DNA of 64,000 nt from positions 101,945,947 to 102,009,946 of the forward strand of contig OW799235.1 in the NCBI GenBank assembly GCA_941918925.1, in the 5' to 3' direction. Under the pieces are notes generated by a model. The model saw only the letters and a program-made list of their open reading frames with translations. It made no database searches and was not told where the DNA came from. Shown in pieces: positions 11,190 through 23,389 of the stretch. The stretch is from Phyto melanocephala (Eukaryota > Arthropoda > Insecta > Diptera > Rhinophoridae). How positions within the stretch are numbered: the stretch's first letter is position 1; each line of letters begins with the position of its first letter. A program made the translations under genes and the position numbers.

Positions 11190-12570
11190 TAATTCTTTTT
11201 GTTTTCCGAATTTTAAAAATAAAATTTGCGAGACAAATGAAATTAAAAAAGAATTGAAAATAAATTTCTCTCCACAATTTAAATATAAAATTCCAAACAA
11301 GAATTATTCATTCAAAGAACATAATCGAAAAATTAAAAAAAATCGATTCACAAATAGAATATTTATTTAAATAGAATATTTATTTTCCTTGAAGAAAAGT
11401 TAGCAGCGTTGCCATTGTAGTTTATTATTTTTGTTGTGTTAGTGGGGACAATTTCACGATTTTAGGAACTAAAGAAAATATTTTTAAGACTTTAAATTTT
11501 AGTTTTGCTACTTTTTATTTATTATTATCTTTTGTTACACATATTAAATACATACGTTTCGTTTAGTATTGAACACCAGGCAATATGAAATTTTAAAGAA
11601 TTATTGTATGTATGTATGTCTGATTAGCGATAAAAAACATAAGTACAAACGGGTTTCAAACAAGCAATTCGGATTAAATATAATTATATCTGTGGTTTGC
11701 ATGGGCATGGTATGTCTCAAAATCAATTTTTTCAGGTGAGCCATAAAACCTTTTTATATAAACAACGGGTTAGGTATTGAACTTTTTAAACTTTTTTTTT
11801 ACCATTCATGCCATTAAGCACACGTAAGTTAACATACTGCGTTAGTGCTGAACGCTTTTTGAATATATATAGAAGTTACGTTGTTATGCAATTAAAAAAA
11901 TCGGAATGGGTCTATTTTATTTCAGACATTTCTAGAACCAAGTAAAGGGCGTTTAAAACCAAACAATATGACATTATTAACTCAAAGTCATATAAAATGA
12001 ACATACGCGGTTGCCCATGAAAACCACAGATATTACCTTTTTGGATTTTATGATAATAATCCTATTTGGATATATTATACAAAATTTAATTACAGATTTT
12101 TTCCATTTGGAGATTTTTTCTAAGAAATTTAGTTAAATATTTGTGGCAATTTGTTTTTTAATTTTATAAATGCCTAATTATTTTATTAGACCTATAAAGT
12201 TGTTTTTCTTGCCCGCATCTTTAAATCAATTATAAATAAATTTGTGATCATAAAAATATTATATATGTATGTACATATATATAAAATATCATATTTATAT
12301 ACGATACAGCTACTTACAAATATACATATAAGCAAAATCCAATCTGCTGCATTGTGTGTTGTTGAAATTATTATGGCTGCTACTGTAAATTATTTAATGT
12401 TAAGATTTTTTTCATGCCACAAACAACAACAAATAAAAAGACGAAATTTTTGAAAAGAATTATTCGTTTTTGATTCTATTTTGCTTAGAATGAAATATAT
12501 TTGATTTGTGAGTGGAATGAAACACGGCAAATTTTAAAATTAAATTTGTATTACAGCCGAATTACCTACC
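11190..12570. other. Non-coding stretch
   Basis: AT-rich DNA with a short TATG repeat near 11605-11620 and a TATA-rich patch near 12260-12300. The open frames 11173-11370 and 12244-12453 are compositionally AT-driven and match nothing known. Confidence 0.4.
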
Positions 12571-13140
12571 GTTGCCACATGCAAGTGCAAGTGAAAAAAA
12601 CCAATACACTAACACTTTTTTACTAACACAACTACACTTTGGCAACCTGCGACTCAGCTTGCGAAGAAATTTTCAAGCAAGTAAAATTTTTACAGTTACG
12701 GCAAGTAAAGTGACAAGCCGAAAAACAGTGTTGTCTAATACTCACTAATATATCATACAGTTGTGGTAAATAATTCAGCTAGTTTTTTTAATAAATATGT
12801 ATATATTTATATGAAGAATATTAAGAAAAAATATAAATATTAATTTAAAATGTAAGTTTTAATATAAATATCAATTTTTAATAAAAAAAATTATATTAAA
12901 AAGTTATATGTCTATAGGTAACGTTTAATAGTGGCTATTGACAACACTTAATTACCAATTGAAGCAGCGCCATTTGTTTTAAATTTGTTTGAAGTTTATT
13001 TGTTGACGACATTTTAAAAATGAACTTGCACTGTGCTGTGTAGCCACTCAAAAAATTTTTGTGTTTTTTTTGGAATTTCTCCTGATTTTCGTTAGTAATA
13101 CGTATACACTACTTGCAAGTAAATACTTGCTTGTGGCAAC
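12571..13140. mobile_element. Terminal-inverted-repeat element (MITE), 570 bp
   Basis: Begins GTTGCCACATGCAAGT and ends with the complement of GTTGCCACAAGCAAGT, a 15 of 16 match, with further GCAAGT copies in both subterminal regions. There is no coding sequence. The target duplication is unclear, so the superfamily is not assigned. Confidence 0.7.
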
Positions 13141-13307
13141 GTATAAAAAAAATATATTTATTTTATTTGCGAAAAGAATGAAAAAACATAAAAGTCCTAA
13201 ATAGAATTTGACTCGCAACTTTAATCTTTTTTAATTCAGAGCATAATTCAAAAAAAGGAGAGAAAAAAATGAAATGGCATTCGGAGACATAATTTTTTGA
13301 GTACTAT

Positions 13308-14293
13308 GTTTAATAGTCATGGACATAAAATGTTCTGTTCTAGTATTTACCCATCAGATATCAGTTTCTATAACCATAATGTACGGCACTAATATCAGAA
13401 AATTAAAGCTCGAAAAATGTCATTAAACTTTGGCAAACAAACTATTTTGGTAATTCCAGCAGAACTATTTAAATTTTTTTTTTTATTTACGCTAGAATGT
13501 TTTGTTATCGATGATAACAGACCAAAATCCGCTAGTACGTTCACAATTTCATAAACTTTGAGAGTGTGTCGTACTTCAATATGATCAATTAAACTTAATT
13601 TAAATTGACTTAGCCACCATGCAGTTATATAAGCAATACCATCTGGAAGCATTACAATGTTCGAAATAAATAATTGAATTACCAGGTAAGGATAAGAAAA
13701 TTAACTCCATTTGATAGTTTTCTTTATTTTATTTATTATTTTCATAGCTTATTCATGTCATTCTCAAAACATCGAACGTTTTTTTCATGTAATACATCAA
13801 TCTGACATGCCTGTCACCTATGAGCACCGCATGAGCCACACTTTCTCAAAACTAGAGAGACGCGAAAATACAGCCAGATTGAATAGTGTCAAAATGTTAT
13901 CGATTGAAATTCCATTATTTAATTTTACAATAATTTTTTAAATTATTATTTTATTAGTTGAGATATGATTGTAAGTACTTGAAGTCCGTGATTATTGAAG
14001 AAAAAAAAGCTCCTCGAGATGAAACCATTGATATGTCATACTAAAAGATCCAACTGTAAATACCGAAGACAAGTTGAAAGATTTAAAAAGGCAACCCCTA
14101 CGTTCGGCAGAGAAAATAAAAAAAAGTTTTAAAAATAGTTCTGTTGGAATTACCTAAATATTTTATTTGCAAATGTTTAATGATATTTTGCAAGCTTTAA
14201 TTTTCTGATATTCGGATGGCACATTAGGATTGTGGTAACTGGGAACTGGTGAGAAAATACTAGAACAGGATTTGTGATGTTAATGACTATTTA
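13308..14293. repeat. Long inverted repeat with coding remnants in both arms
   Basis: The complement of 13308-13490 matches 14110-14293 over about 180 bp: TAGTTCTGCTGGAATTACC versus TAGTTCTGTTGGAATTACC, then GCTTTAATTTTCTGATATT, then AATACTAGAACAG in both. Reading inward on each strand gives related protein ends: NSSAGIT on minus (frame 13395-13652, containing VYEIVNVLADFGLLSSITKHSS) and NSSVGIT on plus (about 13985-14158, ending KLKDLKRQPLRSAEKIKK). Upstream of the shared part the two peptides differ. It is either a foldback/long-TIR transposon or two inverted copies of an unknown gene end. I do not recognise the protein. Confidence 0.65.
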
Positions 14294-14352
14294 TTTAAGA
14301 CAAAAACATCGACATTTTACACTTTATATAAATATATAAAATATTTTCTTCG

Positions 14353-14636
14353 AAACTGCCTTGCAACCAGACTTTAGATTCGGTGGTGTACGGCGAATTT
14401 TTTTTTTGCGATACACTGACGTAATCGGTTATGTGACACTTTAAAAAATTTATTGCTCTCTTTTGAAACTTTATTAGTCATATATTTATCTATTAAGCCA
14501 TTTAGGGATATCGCGATCGTTTGAAAAATAAACAATAGTCACTATATGCAAATTTAATACCGTAAGGTATTAATGTTTTTCAAAACTGCCTTGCAATAGT
14601 ACTTTATATTTGGTGATGAACGGCGATGTTTTTGTT
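14353..14636 (+). repeat. Direct repeat pair of about 50 bp, 230 bp apart
   Basis: AACTGCCTTGCAA followed by ACTTTAGATTCGGTGGTG and ACGGCGA at about 14353-14397 recurs with small changes at about 14583-14627. It may be the remnant of a tandem array with a period near 230 bp. No function assigned. Confidence 0.55.
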
Positions 14637-14639
14637 CTT

Positions 14640-16900
14640 TAGCCTGTAAGGCGAGACGGTATAATGTAAATACATACATATAAAAAATATATATTTTTTT
14701 CGTTTTGATTAAGTCAAATTGATTAATTTGGCAACATAATAAACATTAATATAGAATTAAGCATAAAACTCTTTTAGAATGTTTAAACTTTCCGTGCATA
14801 TTTATATAGAATTAAATATAAAATATTAAAAAATACTAAAGCTAAGCCTTTCTGTACACATTTAACACTTGCATATTTAAAACACTTTTAAACAGATTCG
14901 TATTGTAATGCTTTTGATTTTGAGTGTAAATGCAGTCTTAATATAACAGCAGTAGACCAATCAACCGTGCTTTTTGTAACTTTTAACCATGTTTTTTTTA
15001 TATAAAAAGTATTTGAAAAAGATAATCATAGTAAACGTTAATAATATTGCATGTTCTGCAGTTATAAACAAGTTTTTCTCTTTTTTTTCGTTGTTTTTTT
15101 ATTAGCAACTTCCTACATAATAGTACGTCTGTCTAATCAGAGTATAAAGTAAAATTTCATGTGAAAAGATGTTACCAAACACTAATTTGTTAATGGTAAA
15201 CAAAATACACTCTCATACATACCCGCACCCATACATGCACACAGCAAAGTCAAAAAGGTTCATTATAAAACAAAAAGCTGGTAAAAAAATAAAAAAATAA
15301 AAGTAGATAAAACTAAACTGAATAGACGCCCACATTAAAAGGATGGCAAAGAAAGAAAAAATTTTGCAAACAAAAGGATATAAAAGCTTTTCTAGTAGCC
15401 ATTTTACAAAGTTAAACAGCTCCACGCTAATAGAGATGAGTTAGTGAGTTAATGTTGGATATTTTAAAATAATATTTTAGTATTTTATTTTTTAATTTTC
15501 ACAGAAAAGATTATTGCTTAAATTTAGTAAATTAATTGACTATTTAATTTGCTTTTAAATCATTCACTAAACAATAGTTTGTAAGCCCTATCTCTTTTGT
15601 TTTTATGCTCTTTAGTTTAGTCGTGCGATGAGTGCATATCATAGTTTGGATTTGTGGTACAATTGTATCAAAATTGGTACAATCGAAAGTACACTGATAA
15701 AATAAATCATATTCATACTTTAGATATCTATAGTTACTACACTGGCCAACACTGCTCTTAGAAGCTAAAAAATTTTAACAAAACAAAGCAAAAAAATTAT
15801 AAAATCAAGAAACCAACACCCGTTTCCTATGGTAACATTTCTAAACGAAATGTGCAGATGTTGTTGAACACTGGGAATATAATCTATTTACTACTAACCA
15901 AACGGCCAAAACCAACGGCTCAAAAAAGAGAACTTCTTTTTAAGCCAAAAATAAAAGTAGATTCATTCACAACAACAAACATAAAATAAGGAATGATAAT
16001 CACCATCGCGTGCTTAAGAAATTAAGGAGTGGATGTGATTTTTATCATTTAAGGCATTAAAATTTCCAACCAAAATGACCTTTTAGTTATTTTGTCCAAG
16101 AAAATGAGAAAGAAAAATGAAAAGAAACTCGAACAGATGACCACAGCGAACACAATTTGTATATAAAGAGAATGATACTTAATTGAGGGGTTTGCTTTGA
16201 AATTGCTTAAGTAAATTTGAAGGTGTTATTTAGGGTGGATGTTTTACACACACTCTACGAGTGTAAAATTGGCAGCATAAATAAGTAAATGAACGTTAAA
16301 TTACAACCACTCCTCTAAATGCCAAATGGAATAATTTTGTTACATTAATTTTTTGGAATACTTTTTGTTATTTATCACAGTGCAGAAGTTGAAAATTATT
16401 ATTAATAAGAATTTGTTATTGATAAATGACTGGCCGGGTTTTTTTTGGTAGAAAATTGAACGGAAATTACAAATTTGTTGGATAGCAAATTCAATTTTGT
16501 ATAAAATACAAACAAAGGCACACACATGTGTGTATGTTCTCTTATTAAAATTCTTAATCAAATAAAACGAGTATTCAAAAACGCTGTCGTCCACGTTGCA
16601 TATTTGTGTTTGTTTTAATTTAAATGGAAAACCATTCCTTTCTGCAATTAATTTAAACATCTGTTAATGCCATTTGTTGAGTTTTTCTCTTTTGCTTTAA
16701 AAGTTTAATTTATTTTTTCTGAAAGAGAAGAAGGAACTCAACTGCTATTAAAGGCTTTCAATATCATTTAAATTTCTTTACGAATAGTTTAAATTCTTAA
16801 AAGAGAAATTCTTTATAGTTAAAATTTTTTTTAATTTAAATAAAGTTTTTATTTTTAATCTTAATTTCCTTGAAATTTTCACAAAATCTTTCTGTATGTC
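14640..16900. other. Non-coding stretch
   Basis: No supported gene. 15720-16330 is less repetitive and somewhat richer in GC than its surroundings, a possible conserved non-coding block. A small hairpin with TTTTACAC/GTGTAAAA arms lies near 16242-16267. Frames 15213-15425 and 16340-16660 look like chance frames. Confidence 0.4.
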
Positions 16901-16914
16901 TGGAAGGAACTACA

Positions 16915-17662
16915 GGCTATACTTTGGTTTAAAATTGTAAGTGGGCGGGGTGCCACGCCCTATTAAAGAATAAGTATTAAATATTATATGTCACGAAAGT
17001 TAATGCATCTAGAGTCTTCAAATTAAGTACGGTAAACTTTGACATTTACACGAACATTTGGGTAAAAAATGGGCGGACTTTCAATAGTAGGCGTGGCCAC
17101 ATGAATTAAATACTAATTTTCGTATATTTGGAAAACGATATCGATTAGAGTAGTTAAATTTTGCAAAAGCAGCTTTGACACCCAAATAAACATTTCTGGA
17201 AAAAATGGGTACATTCGGTACGTATATTCGGGAAGCGATAACAGTTAGAGTACCCAAATTTTGCACGAGTAGCTTTGACATCTATGTGACTATTTTGATA
17301 AGAAATGGATGCTTTAGTAATAGTGGGCGTGGCACCTGTCATATGAATTAAATACAAAAATTCATATATCTGGGAAGCGATAACAGTTAGAGTACCCAAA
17401 TTTTGCACGAGAAGCTTTGACATCTATATGACTATTTTGATAAGAAATTGATGCTTTAGTAATAGTTGGCGTGGCACCTGTCATATGAATTAGAGTACCC
17501 AAATTTTGCAAGAGACACTTTGACGTCTTTATGATTATTTGAATAAGAAATGGTCGATTCAGTAATAGTAGGCATGGCACTTGCAAAATAAATATATTTT
17601 TGAACTATAAAATTTTTATTTCATTACGATTGGTGTGGCGAAGCACACCGGATATTAGCTAG
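16915..17662 (+). mobile_element. 3' part of a Helitron / DINE-1-like element with internal tandem repeats
   Basis: Four units of 100 to 142 bp share TTAGAGTACCCAAATTTTGC and AGCTTTGACATCTAT with GGGCGTGGCACC; they begin near 17145, 17245, 17388 and 17490. The end has a GGTGTG/CACACC hairpin, then a short spacer and CTAG before a T, the signature of a rolling-circle Helitron 3' terminus. Three open frames on the minus strand across the array are shifted copies of one another and are only shadows of the tandem repeat. The 5' end was not found. Confidence 0.7.
17632..17649 (+). other. Helitron-type 3' hairpin
   Basis: A 6-bp stem GGTGTG/CACACC with loop GCGAAG, 9 bp before the CTAG at 17659-17662. 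A similar hairpin with a CGAAG loop closes the element at 54552-57513. Confidence 0.7.
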
Positions 17663-18332
17663 TATAACTAGAAGAAAAACAATGCAATTATAAAAATAGT
17701 TTTTAATTGTGTTTTTGTTATTGTTTTTTGATATTTTAAACTAAAAAAAAATTTTTAAATTTTAAATAATTTAGAAATAATGAATTAAGTACAATAGAAG
17801 TAATTATGTCTGTGCTGTATTCCGAGTAGGATAAAAACACTCGGATTTATTACAGCATTGTTTTTATAAGGAACCACATAGCAATGACAATTTCGAGTGA
17901 ATTTATTCCATTCGGAATACAGAACAGAGACGAATATTTATTATATTGATGAGTTAAAAGAAATTAAAATTTTTTTTAAATTTTTTTGTCATTATTGTCC
18001 CTCATATGACGAATTTGTGCAGTGATTTTTTTCGATGATATCGTCGCCTTGGACTAAACTCGCCATTAATTTAGTTGTATTTTCTAGCATTATTTTAATT
18101 TAGTTTAATTTTTATTTTATTTATTTGTTGTTCCGTACAAAAACTAAGAGGTCTTATAATGCGCTACATTGGAGTTATAAATTAAAAAATTTTTTTTGAT
18201 CAATTCAAAAAAACAAAAATCGTACAAAATAAATACAGAAGTGTAAAAAAGATAGAAAAAAAAGCCTTATAAATTAGTTACATTCGGATTCAGTGCTTAG
18301 ACTTTGAAGTATGAATCTTAACATATTGATTC

Positions 18333-18472
18333 CTACCTTCAAAAAAGTAATGTACCCATCATTGACATTCGACCTTATGTCGTCAGCAACATCAGCAAGA
18401 GCTGTTATGCAGCTAACGCTTTTCCGGAAGTCAAATTGTCGCTCCAATAGCAAATTGCTCTTAACAAAGTTT
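18333..18472 (-). pseudogene. Non-LTR retrotransposon reverse transcriptase fragment
   Basis: The minus strand translates as LLLERQFDFRKSVSCITALA, then DVADDIRSNVNDGYITFL. This is the early RT region of jockey/CR1-like LINEs (QFGFR.G.SC.TAL.DV.D.IR). It stops being recognisable before the KAFDSV box that should follow. Only about 46 residues remain, with no ends visible. Confidence 0.7.
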
Positions 18473-18626
18473 ATTATGTGTTATTGATCAAATTATTATA
18501 TAAGAAAATTTTATAATTATAATAATTGGTAAAATTAGAGCAATTTTTAAATCAAAAATTAGAAAAATAATTGTAATTAAAGTTTATTAGTGGATCAGCA
18601 TTTCAAGAACTTTCGAAAGGAATGAT

Positions 18627-19385
18627 AACAAGCAACAGTGCTATATTCGGCCGTGCCGAATCTAATTTACCCTTCACAACGTGTAGTCATACAATAACAA
18701 TTGTTTGTATCACTATTCATCTCATATAAAATACGTACATATGTACATGTAAAAAAACATACATATAAATAACATACCATTGTAAAATTATAATTGAGTT
18801 TACGTATGTTTGTTTTTAAAAAAAAAGATTATTAAAAAAAAAAATAAAAAATATATTAAAAACAATAACAGAAATTACAAAAAAAAAAATTAAAAAAATA
18901 TATTAAAAACAATTACAAAAATTACAAAAAAAAATACAAAAAAAATTTTTAAGCAAATTTTTTAAAAAAATTAAAAAAAATATATAAAAAAATATATAAA
19001 ATTAAATAAAAAAAACTTTTTGTCTCAGCTGGGATTCGATGCCACGTTTATTCTAACCAGTATATATGTATGTTGTTGTTGTAATTGTAAAAAAAACGAG
19101 GTGGTCGTGGTTTTTTGCTCACATCTCAGTAAGTTATGGGGCGATTGTCCTGAATTTCAATAGCGATTTATTCCCGGACATTTCGAAGAGATTGATACCA
19201 TACACAGATCTGGGGAACATATAGTTGCTTCTAGAAGTTGATTTCAACCAACACACGGACAGACGGGCAGACGGACATTCATAAGCTTTCAGAAAATATA
19301 TACTTTATGGGGTCGGAAATGAAAATTGTAGAAATTACAAGCAGAATGACAAATCTGTATATACAATTTCGCCCATTATATTTGC
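18627..19385 (-). repeat. Dispersed fly repeat (family R1), copy B
   Basis: The minus strand shows the R1 landmarks: CCGACCCCATAAAGTATAT, AAGCTTATGAATGTCCG, GGTTGAAATCAACTTCTAG and, at its far end, GGCACGGCCGAATATAGCAC. The centre (18760-19020) is replaced or expanded by A-rich simple sequence. The frame 19238-19564 is part of the repeat. Confidence 0.65.
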
Positions 19386-19389
19386 TTTT

Positions 19390-20540
19390 ACAGAAAAATA
19401 TTTCTTCTAATACGTCGATGTATAACGACGACAAAATAACAAAAATATGTACCTCCCACCTCGTTTTTAATGGTGTTTTCAAAATATGTATTAAAATAAT
19501 TCAGAAAATTCTTAAATTCAAAACAAATGTGTGGACAAATTATTTAACATTTACGAAAACATAAAAATTAAAAGACATGTTGACAGCACCAATTGTCAAC
19601 AAACAAGACAAGAGCTACCAACCACAAAATACTAATTTCCCCAAAATTACTCGTACATTAGGACCCCAAGTAAAAAAAAAAAGAACAACATCTTAAATTA
19701 TTTGGTGAAATTAAGACGAGGGAGAAAACATTGACAAACGTGCTTCGATGTCGACCAACTGTCAAAGAAAATTAATGAGTCCAAAACACACACTCACCCC
19801 TACACACACAAACAACTTTACTCTCAATCACACAAATTCATGAGAAGTGTGCTCAATAGTAAATTGTATAATGTTGAAAGTAAAACCAAATTTAGAATTA
19901 TTTGAATAAGAGGGAGCCTAACAATGTGTGTGTGCGTGTGTGTGTGTGTGTGTTTGTTGGCGTTTTAATCAGAAACACACTTACGAAGGGTTTTCTTCTA
20001 ACATGTGGCATTAACTAATTTTAATATCATCAAAAATTAATTTCATTAATTCGATTAGTGGTGGTCTTTCATAGAATACACAAGTCAAAGAATGACATAA
20101 ATAATGAGAAATAATAAAGAATGAATAAGTAAAAGAAAAAAAAATGTGTATCAGGTGTATTAGAGGTTTGAGGGAGGTGAAAATAAGAAAATTTATAAAT
20201 TAATGAATTGCTAGATTTCTTGTGCAATCGCAACCTTTGGCATAATTCGAAATCATGAATTGTGTTACTGAAATACTGAACTTGAAAGGTTTCACTTCAA
20301 CTAAAAATGTCTTATTCTTGAGGTGATTTTTGAAAAATAAATGTTAGATTTTTGGCCTCAAGATTAACTATATTAAGTAAGAAGGCTGTATAGAGTTAAT
20401 TGTTTAAGTAAATTTTCGAAAAATGTTTAATATAAGTCTTTTGTGGTTGTACAAATTGTTTAACATTTGTTGTTTTTTTGAATAAAAATTTTCTTTATAA
20501 AATTAAAATTTTCATTTAGTTTATATTGTTCTTTTTTTAC
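19390..20540. other. Non-coding stretch with a (GT)n microsatellite
   Basis: No gene supported. 19570-19920 is of mixed composition and not obviously repetitive. A (GT)n run occupies about 19925-19952. Confidence 0.45.
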
Positions 20541-20542
20541 CA

Positions 20543-21410
20543 TTAACCTGTGGTGCACAAGGGTATATATAGCATTGTCATTCCGTGTGAAATTTCTACA
20601 ATTTTCATTTCCGACCCCATAAAGTATATAATGTCTGAAAGCTTATGAATAGATTAAGCCCTGACCGTCTGTCCGTGTGTTGGTTCAAATCAACTTTTAG
20701 AAGCAACCACATGTCCCTCAGATCTGTATATGGTATCAATCTCTTGGAAATATCCAGGACTGAATTGCTATTGAAGAACAATTTCCCCATAACTTTCTGA
20801 GATATGAGCAAATAAACACGACTGCCTCTGTTTTTTCCCATATTTTAACCACCAAAATTAAAATTTTTCAGCCATAGAATAATTTATAGGTACTTTTCTA
20901 CTACTTTTTGTAGATATAATATGCCTCTAGAGGTATTCGTAAAAAATTTTGGATTAAACGGGTTGTAATCGTTAAAGTTATAGGCAAACATTTTTTAAAA
21001 AAATATATATTCCAAAAATTTACAAACGAAAATCGATTTTTTTTTTCTGGTATTTAAAAATGTAACTTATTGAACACCCTCAATATTGGTATCAAATGAA
21101 AGGGCTTGACCAGTAAAATACAGTAAATTATTAAAAAATGTAAAATCTAAGATGGCGTCTAAAACAATATGGCGGATCAATTTTTTTTAACCCCATCAAT
21201 ATGGGTATAAAATTAAAGGGCTTGACTTGTAGAATTCAGTTAACTTGGTACAATTTAAAATCAAGGATGGCGTCGGAAATAATAAGGAAAAATCACGTAA
21301 AACATGAAATATAGGTTAAGGTACGATGTGTGATTATACCTATGCACATGATGGTGAAGGGTGTTATCAGATTCAGCACGCCCGAATATAGCACTCTTAC
21401 TAGTTTTCAT
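20543..21410 (+). repeat. Dispersed fly repeat (family R1), copy A
   Basis: The most complete copy. Order: CACAAGGGTATATATAGC, GTCATTCCG, CCGACCCCATAAAGTATAT, CCGTCTGTCCGTGTGTTGG, AACTTTCTGAGATATGAGC, AATATGCCTCTAGAGGTATT, then two internal units of about 95 bp beginning CAATATTGGTATCAAATG or a variant and containing AAGATGGCGTC, and the end CGAATATAGCACTCTTAC. Four other copies lie in this window. The class is not assigned. The minus-strand frame 20605-20841 is inside the repeat and is not a gene. Confidence 0.7.
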
Positions 21411-22083
21411 ATAAGTTTTACTTTATAGATTTTAATATTCTAAATAATTTAAAGCAATTTGCAAAATTTTTATAGTTTAAAGTTTGAAGAGAATTCTTAA
21501 ATTAAAAGCAAAACTATTGGCATTTTTTTTTTAGAATTGAAAATTGAAAGACGATAAATATAAATGACTTTTTGTAGACCTTTTATATGAGATTGTAAAA
21601 TGCTCAGTTTGTCATATCTTTAAAAATTTCTAGCTTTATAAAAAGTTTATTAACCAAGTTTTCATAGAAAACCAGTTCTTTAAACCCCTATAAACCTTTA
21701 ATAATTTTTATGAATAAGGCGGTAAGTCCTAGATAGAGAACTCGATTTACCAATGACCGTCCGTGTGAGCGTTGATATCAAGTTTTTGAAGCTCCCACAA
21801 ATCTCACGCACTCGTATCAATTTATCAGAAATTCTGTCGACACATTAGCGGCTTAAATATAGGCAAGAAGCCTGGTATGCGTCTGTCTTACGTAACGTAA
21901 TCAATTATTCCAGCTCCCAGATAACTTTTTTTTCCTGTTTTTGATTAATGGAAAATATTAGTTTAATCGGTCCATTATGGGCAAAATTATCAACTTTTTA
22001 TTGAGATCGCAACAATAGCATTTGATTTCAACAAAAGCTAGAGGTATGTGTGTGTGTGCGTGTGTGGCCTTTTACATTTCGTA
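21411..22083. other. Non-coding stretch, probably old repeat
   Basis: Phrases such as CCGTCCGTGTGAGCGTTGAT and GAGATCGCAACAATAGC suggest another degraded dispersed repeat, which continues after the SINE (22306-22550, with GAGATATGTGAAAAATAATA). No coding signal. Confidence 0.4.
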
Positions 22084-22094
22084 TTCAACAGGCT

Positions 22095-22294
22095 TAGGTA
22101 GGTAGGTAAGTAGGGCTGGTGCAAAGTTACCCTTACACCCTCATCCGGAGACCATGACGGTCCATTGTGACGCCTTAATAAAGAGAAGAATAGAAATAGT
22201 TAGAATAGAAGAGAGAGAAGCAGACCAGTCCAGAGACTCTGGCGGGAATCGAACCCGCAACGCCAAAAGTACTGACTAGTCCACCGGGGCACCC
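22095..22294 (-). mobile_element. tRNA-derived SINE, copy 2 (best preserved)
   Basis: On the minus strand it begins GGGTGCCCCGGTGGACTAGT and carries a perfect RNA polymerase III B box, GGTTCGATTCC (plus-strand 22245-22255). A pyrimidine-rich body and ATTAAGGCGTCACAATGG follow, and it ends in a (CTAC)n tail. It is flanked by the 11-bp direct repeat TTCAACAGGCT (22084-22094 and 22295-22305). Length is 200 bp. The GGG start, the B box and its distance from the 5' end indicate a tRNA-related head. The body after about position 75 is not tRNA-like. Confidence 0.9.
22245..22255 (-). promoter_or_regulatory. Pol III B box of the SINE
   Basis: GGTTCGATTCC on the minus strand, an exact match to the GGTTCGANNCC consensus and placed as in a tRNA T-arm. 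The A box upstream is less clear. Confidence 0.75.
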
Positions 22295-22305
22295 TTCAAC
22301 AGGCT

Positions 22306-23250
22306 GAACTTTCATCACATTTATAGTGCCTCACTATCGTAGTTCTTGAGATATGTGAAAAATAATAACTTCTTTGTATGGGGGTATCTGCGTCCCCCAA
22401 ATATACCAACAAGATTTTGTTGAAATCTTCCCTCTGTACTTAAAGCTACTCATATAAATTTAACTATTCTAGTTGTGGAGATATGAATTAATCCGATAAA
22501 AAAAAGGATTTTGGCCCCACTGAGTAGCGCCAAGCCGTTACATTAACGTTGGTTTTCTGTTCCCATACAAAGAAAACATTTTGTTAAATTTTATGTTCTA
22601 TTTTATTTATTTCCTTGTTTTTGAAAACTACAGGAATATTCTTACTTTTATTTATAAAATTTTCTAAAAGCCCTAATTAAGTTGAATTTAATATTCTTCA
22701 TTGTTTTTGCTGTTGTATTCTTGTCTAATTTAATTTTACAACAGATACTCGTTTATCTTGTTTAAAACACATTTAATTTTATTTGTTCATTTCCATTTAA
22801 CGTTTTTTTTTAGTTCCCTTTTCTTTCAGCACAATTTTTATTTACCTCAAATACATTAAGATTTATGTAATTGTCTTTACGTTTTCTTTTTTTTCCCCTC
22901 TATCATCTTTTTATTCATTGTTACCTGTATGTGTATGTGTGTGTGTATGAGTATTTAAATATTATTTATTGTAATATTCCTATTGTTGCTGTTGTTGTCA
23001 TTTTTGTTTTTATTATCCTTAGCACGTAATTTAAATATGAAGCATATGTGTGTTATTATGCTCTTTTATAAAGTCAATCTCACAATTTGCATTTTATGTC
23101 TTTAGAAAAATTTCATTTAGAGAAATTTTAAGAAAATATTTAATTTCATAAAGGACTTACGAAATGTTTTTGTGTGTTGAGTGGATGCTGGAAAAAGTAA
23201 TTTCGCATTAATGTTAACAGAAATAAGCACTAAATTTTTATTTTTAAAAA
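22306..23250. other. Non-coding stretch
   Basis: Degraded repeat to about 22550, then AT-rich DNA with a short TGTATGTGTGTG run near 22925-22950. No gene. Confidence 0.4.
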
Positions 23251-23385
23251 GATATACTTATTTATCAGGTGAGAGAGTTGTGTTTTATCTATGGACTTTA
23301 AAAGCTGAAGTTTAAATTAAGTGAAGAAAAAATAAATCAGCTGAGAAACCAACAATACCTGATGAATAGATTTGTCATGTTTTTT
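23251..23385 (-). mobile_element. Small hAT-type MITE, degraded copy
   Basis: The minus strand reads ATTCATCAGGTATTG, CAGCTGATTTATTTTTTCTT, CACTTAATTTAAACTTCAGC and CATAGATAAAA, matching in order the intact element at 26951-27159. The ends are poorly preserved and no target duplication is clear. Confidence 0.65.
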
Positions 23386-23389
23386 AATA

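Noticed and set aside
17081..17586. Three similar minus-strand open frames beginning MSKLLVQNLG or alike
   Set aside because: They repeat the same peptide because they cover the Helitron tandem array; not genes.
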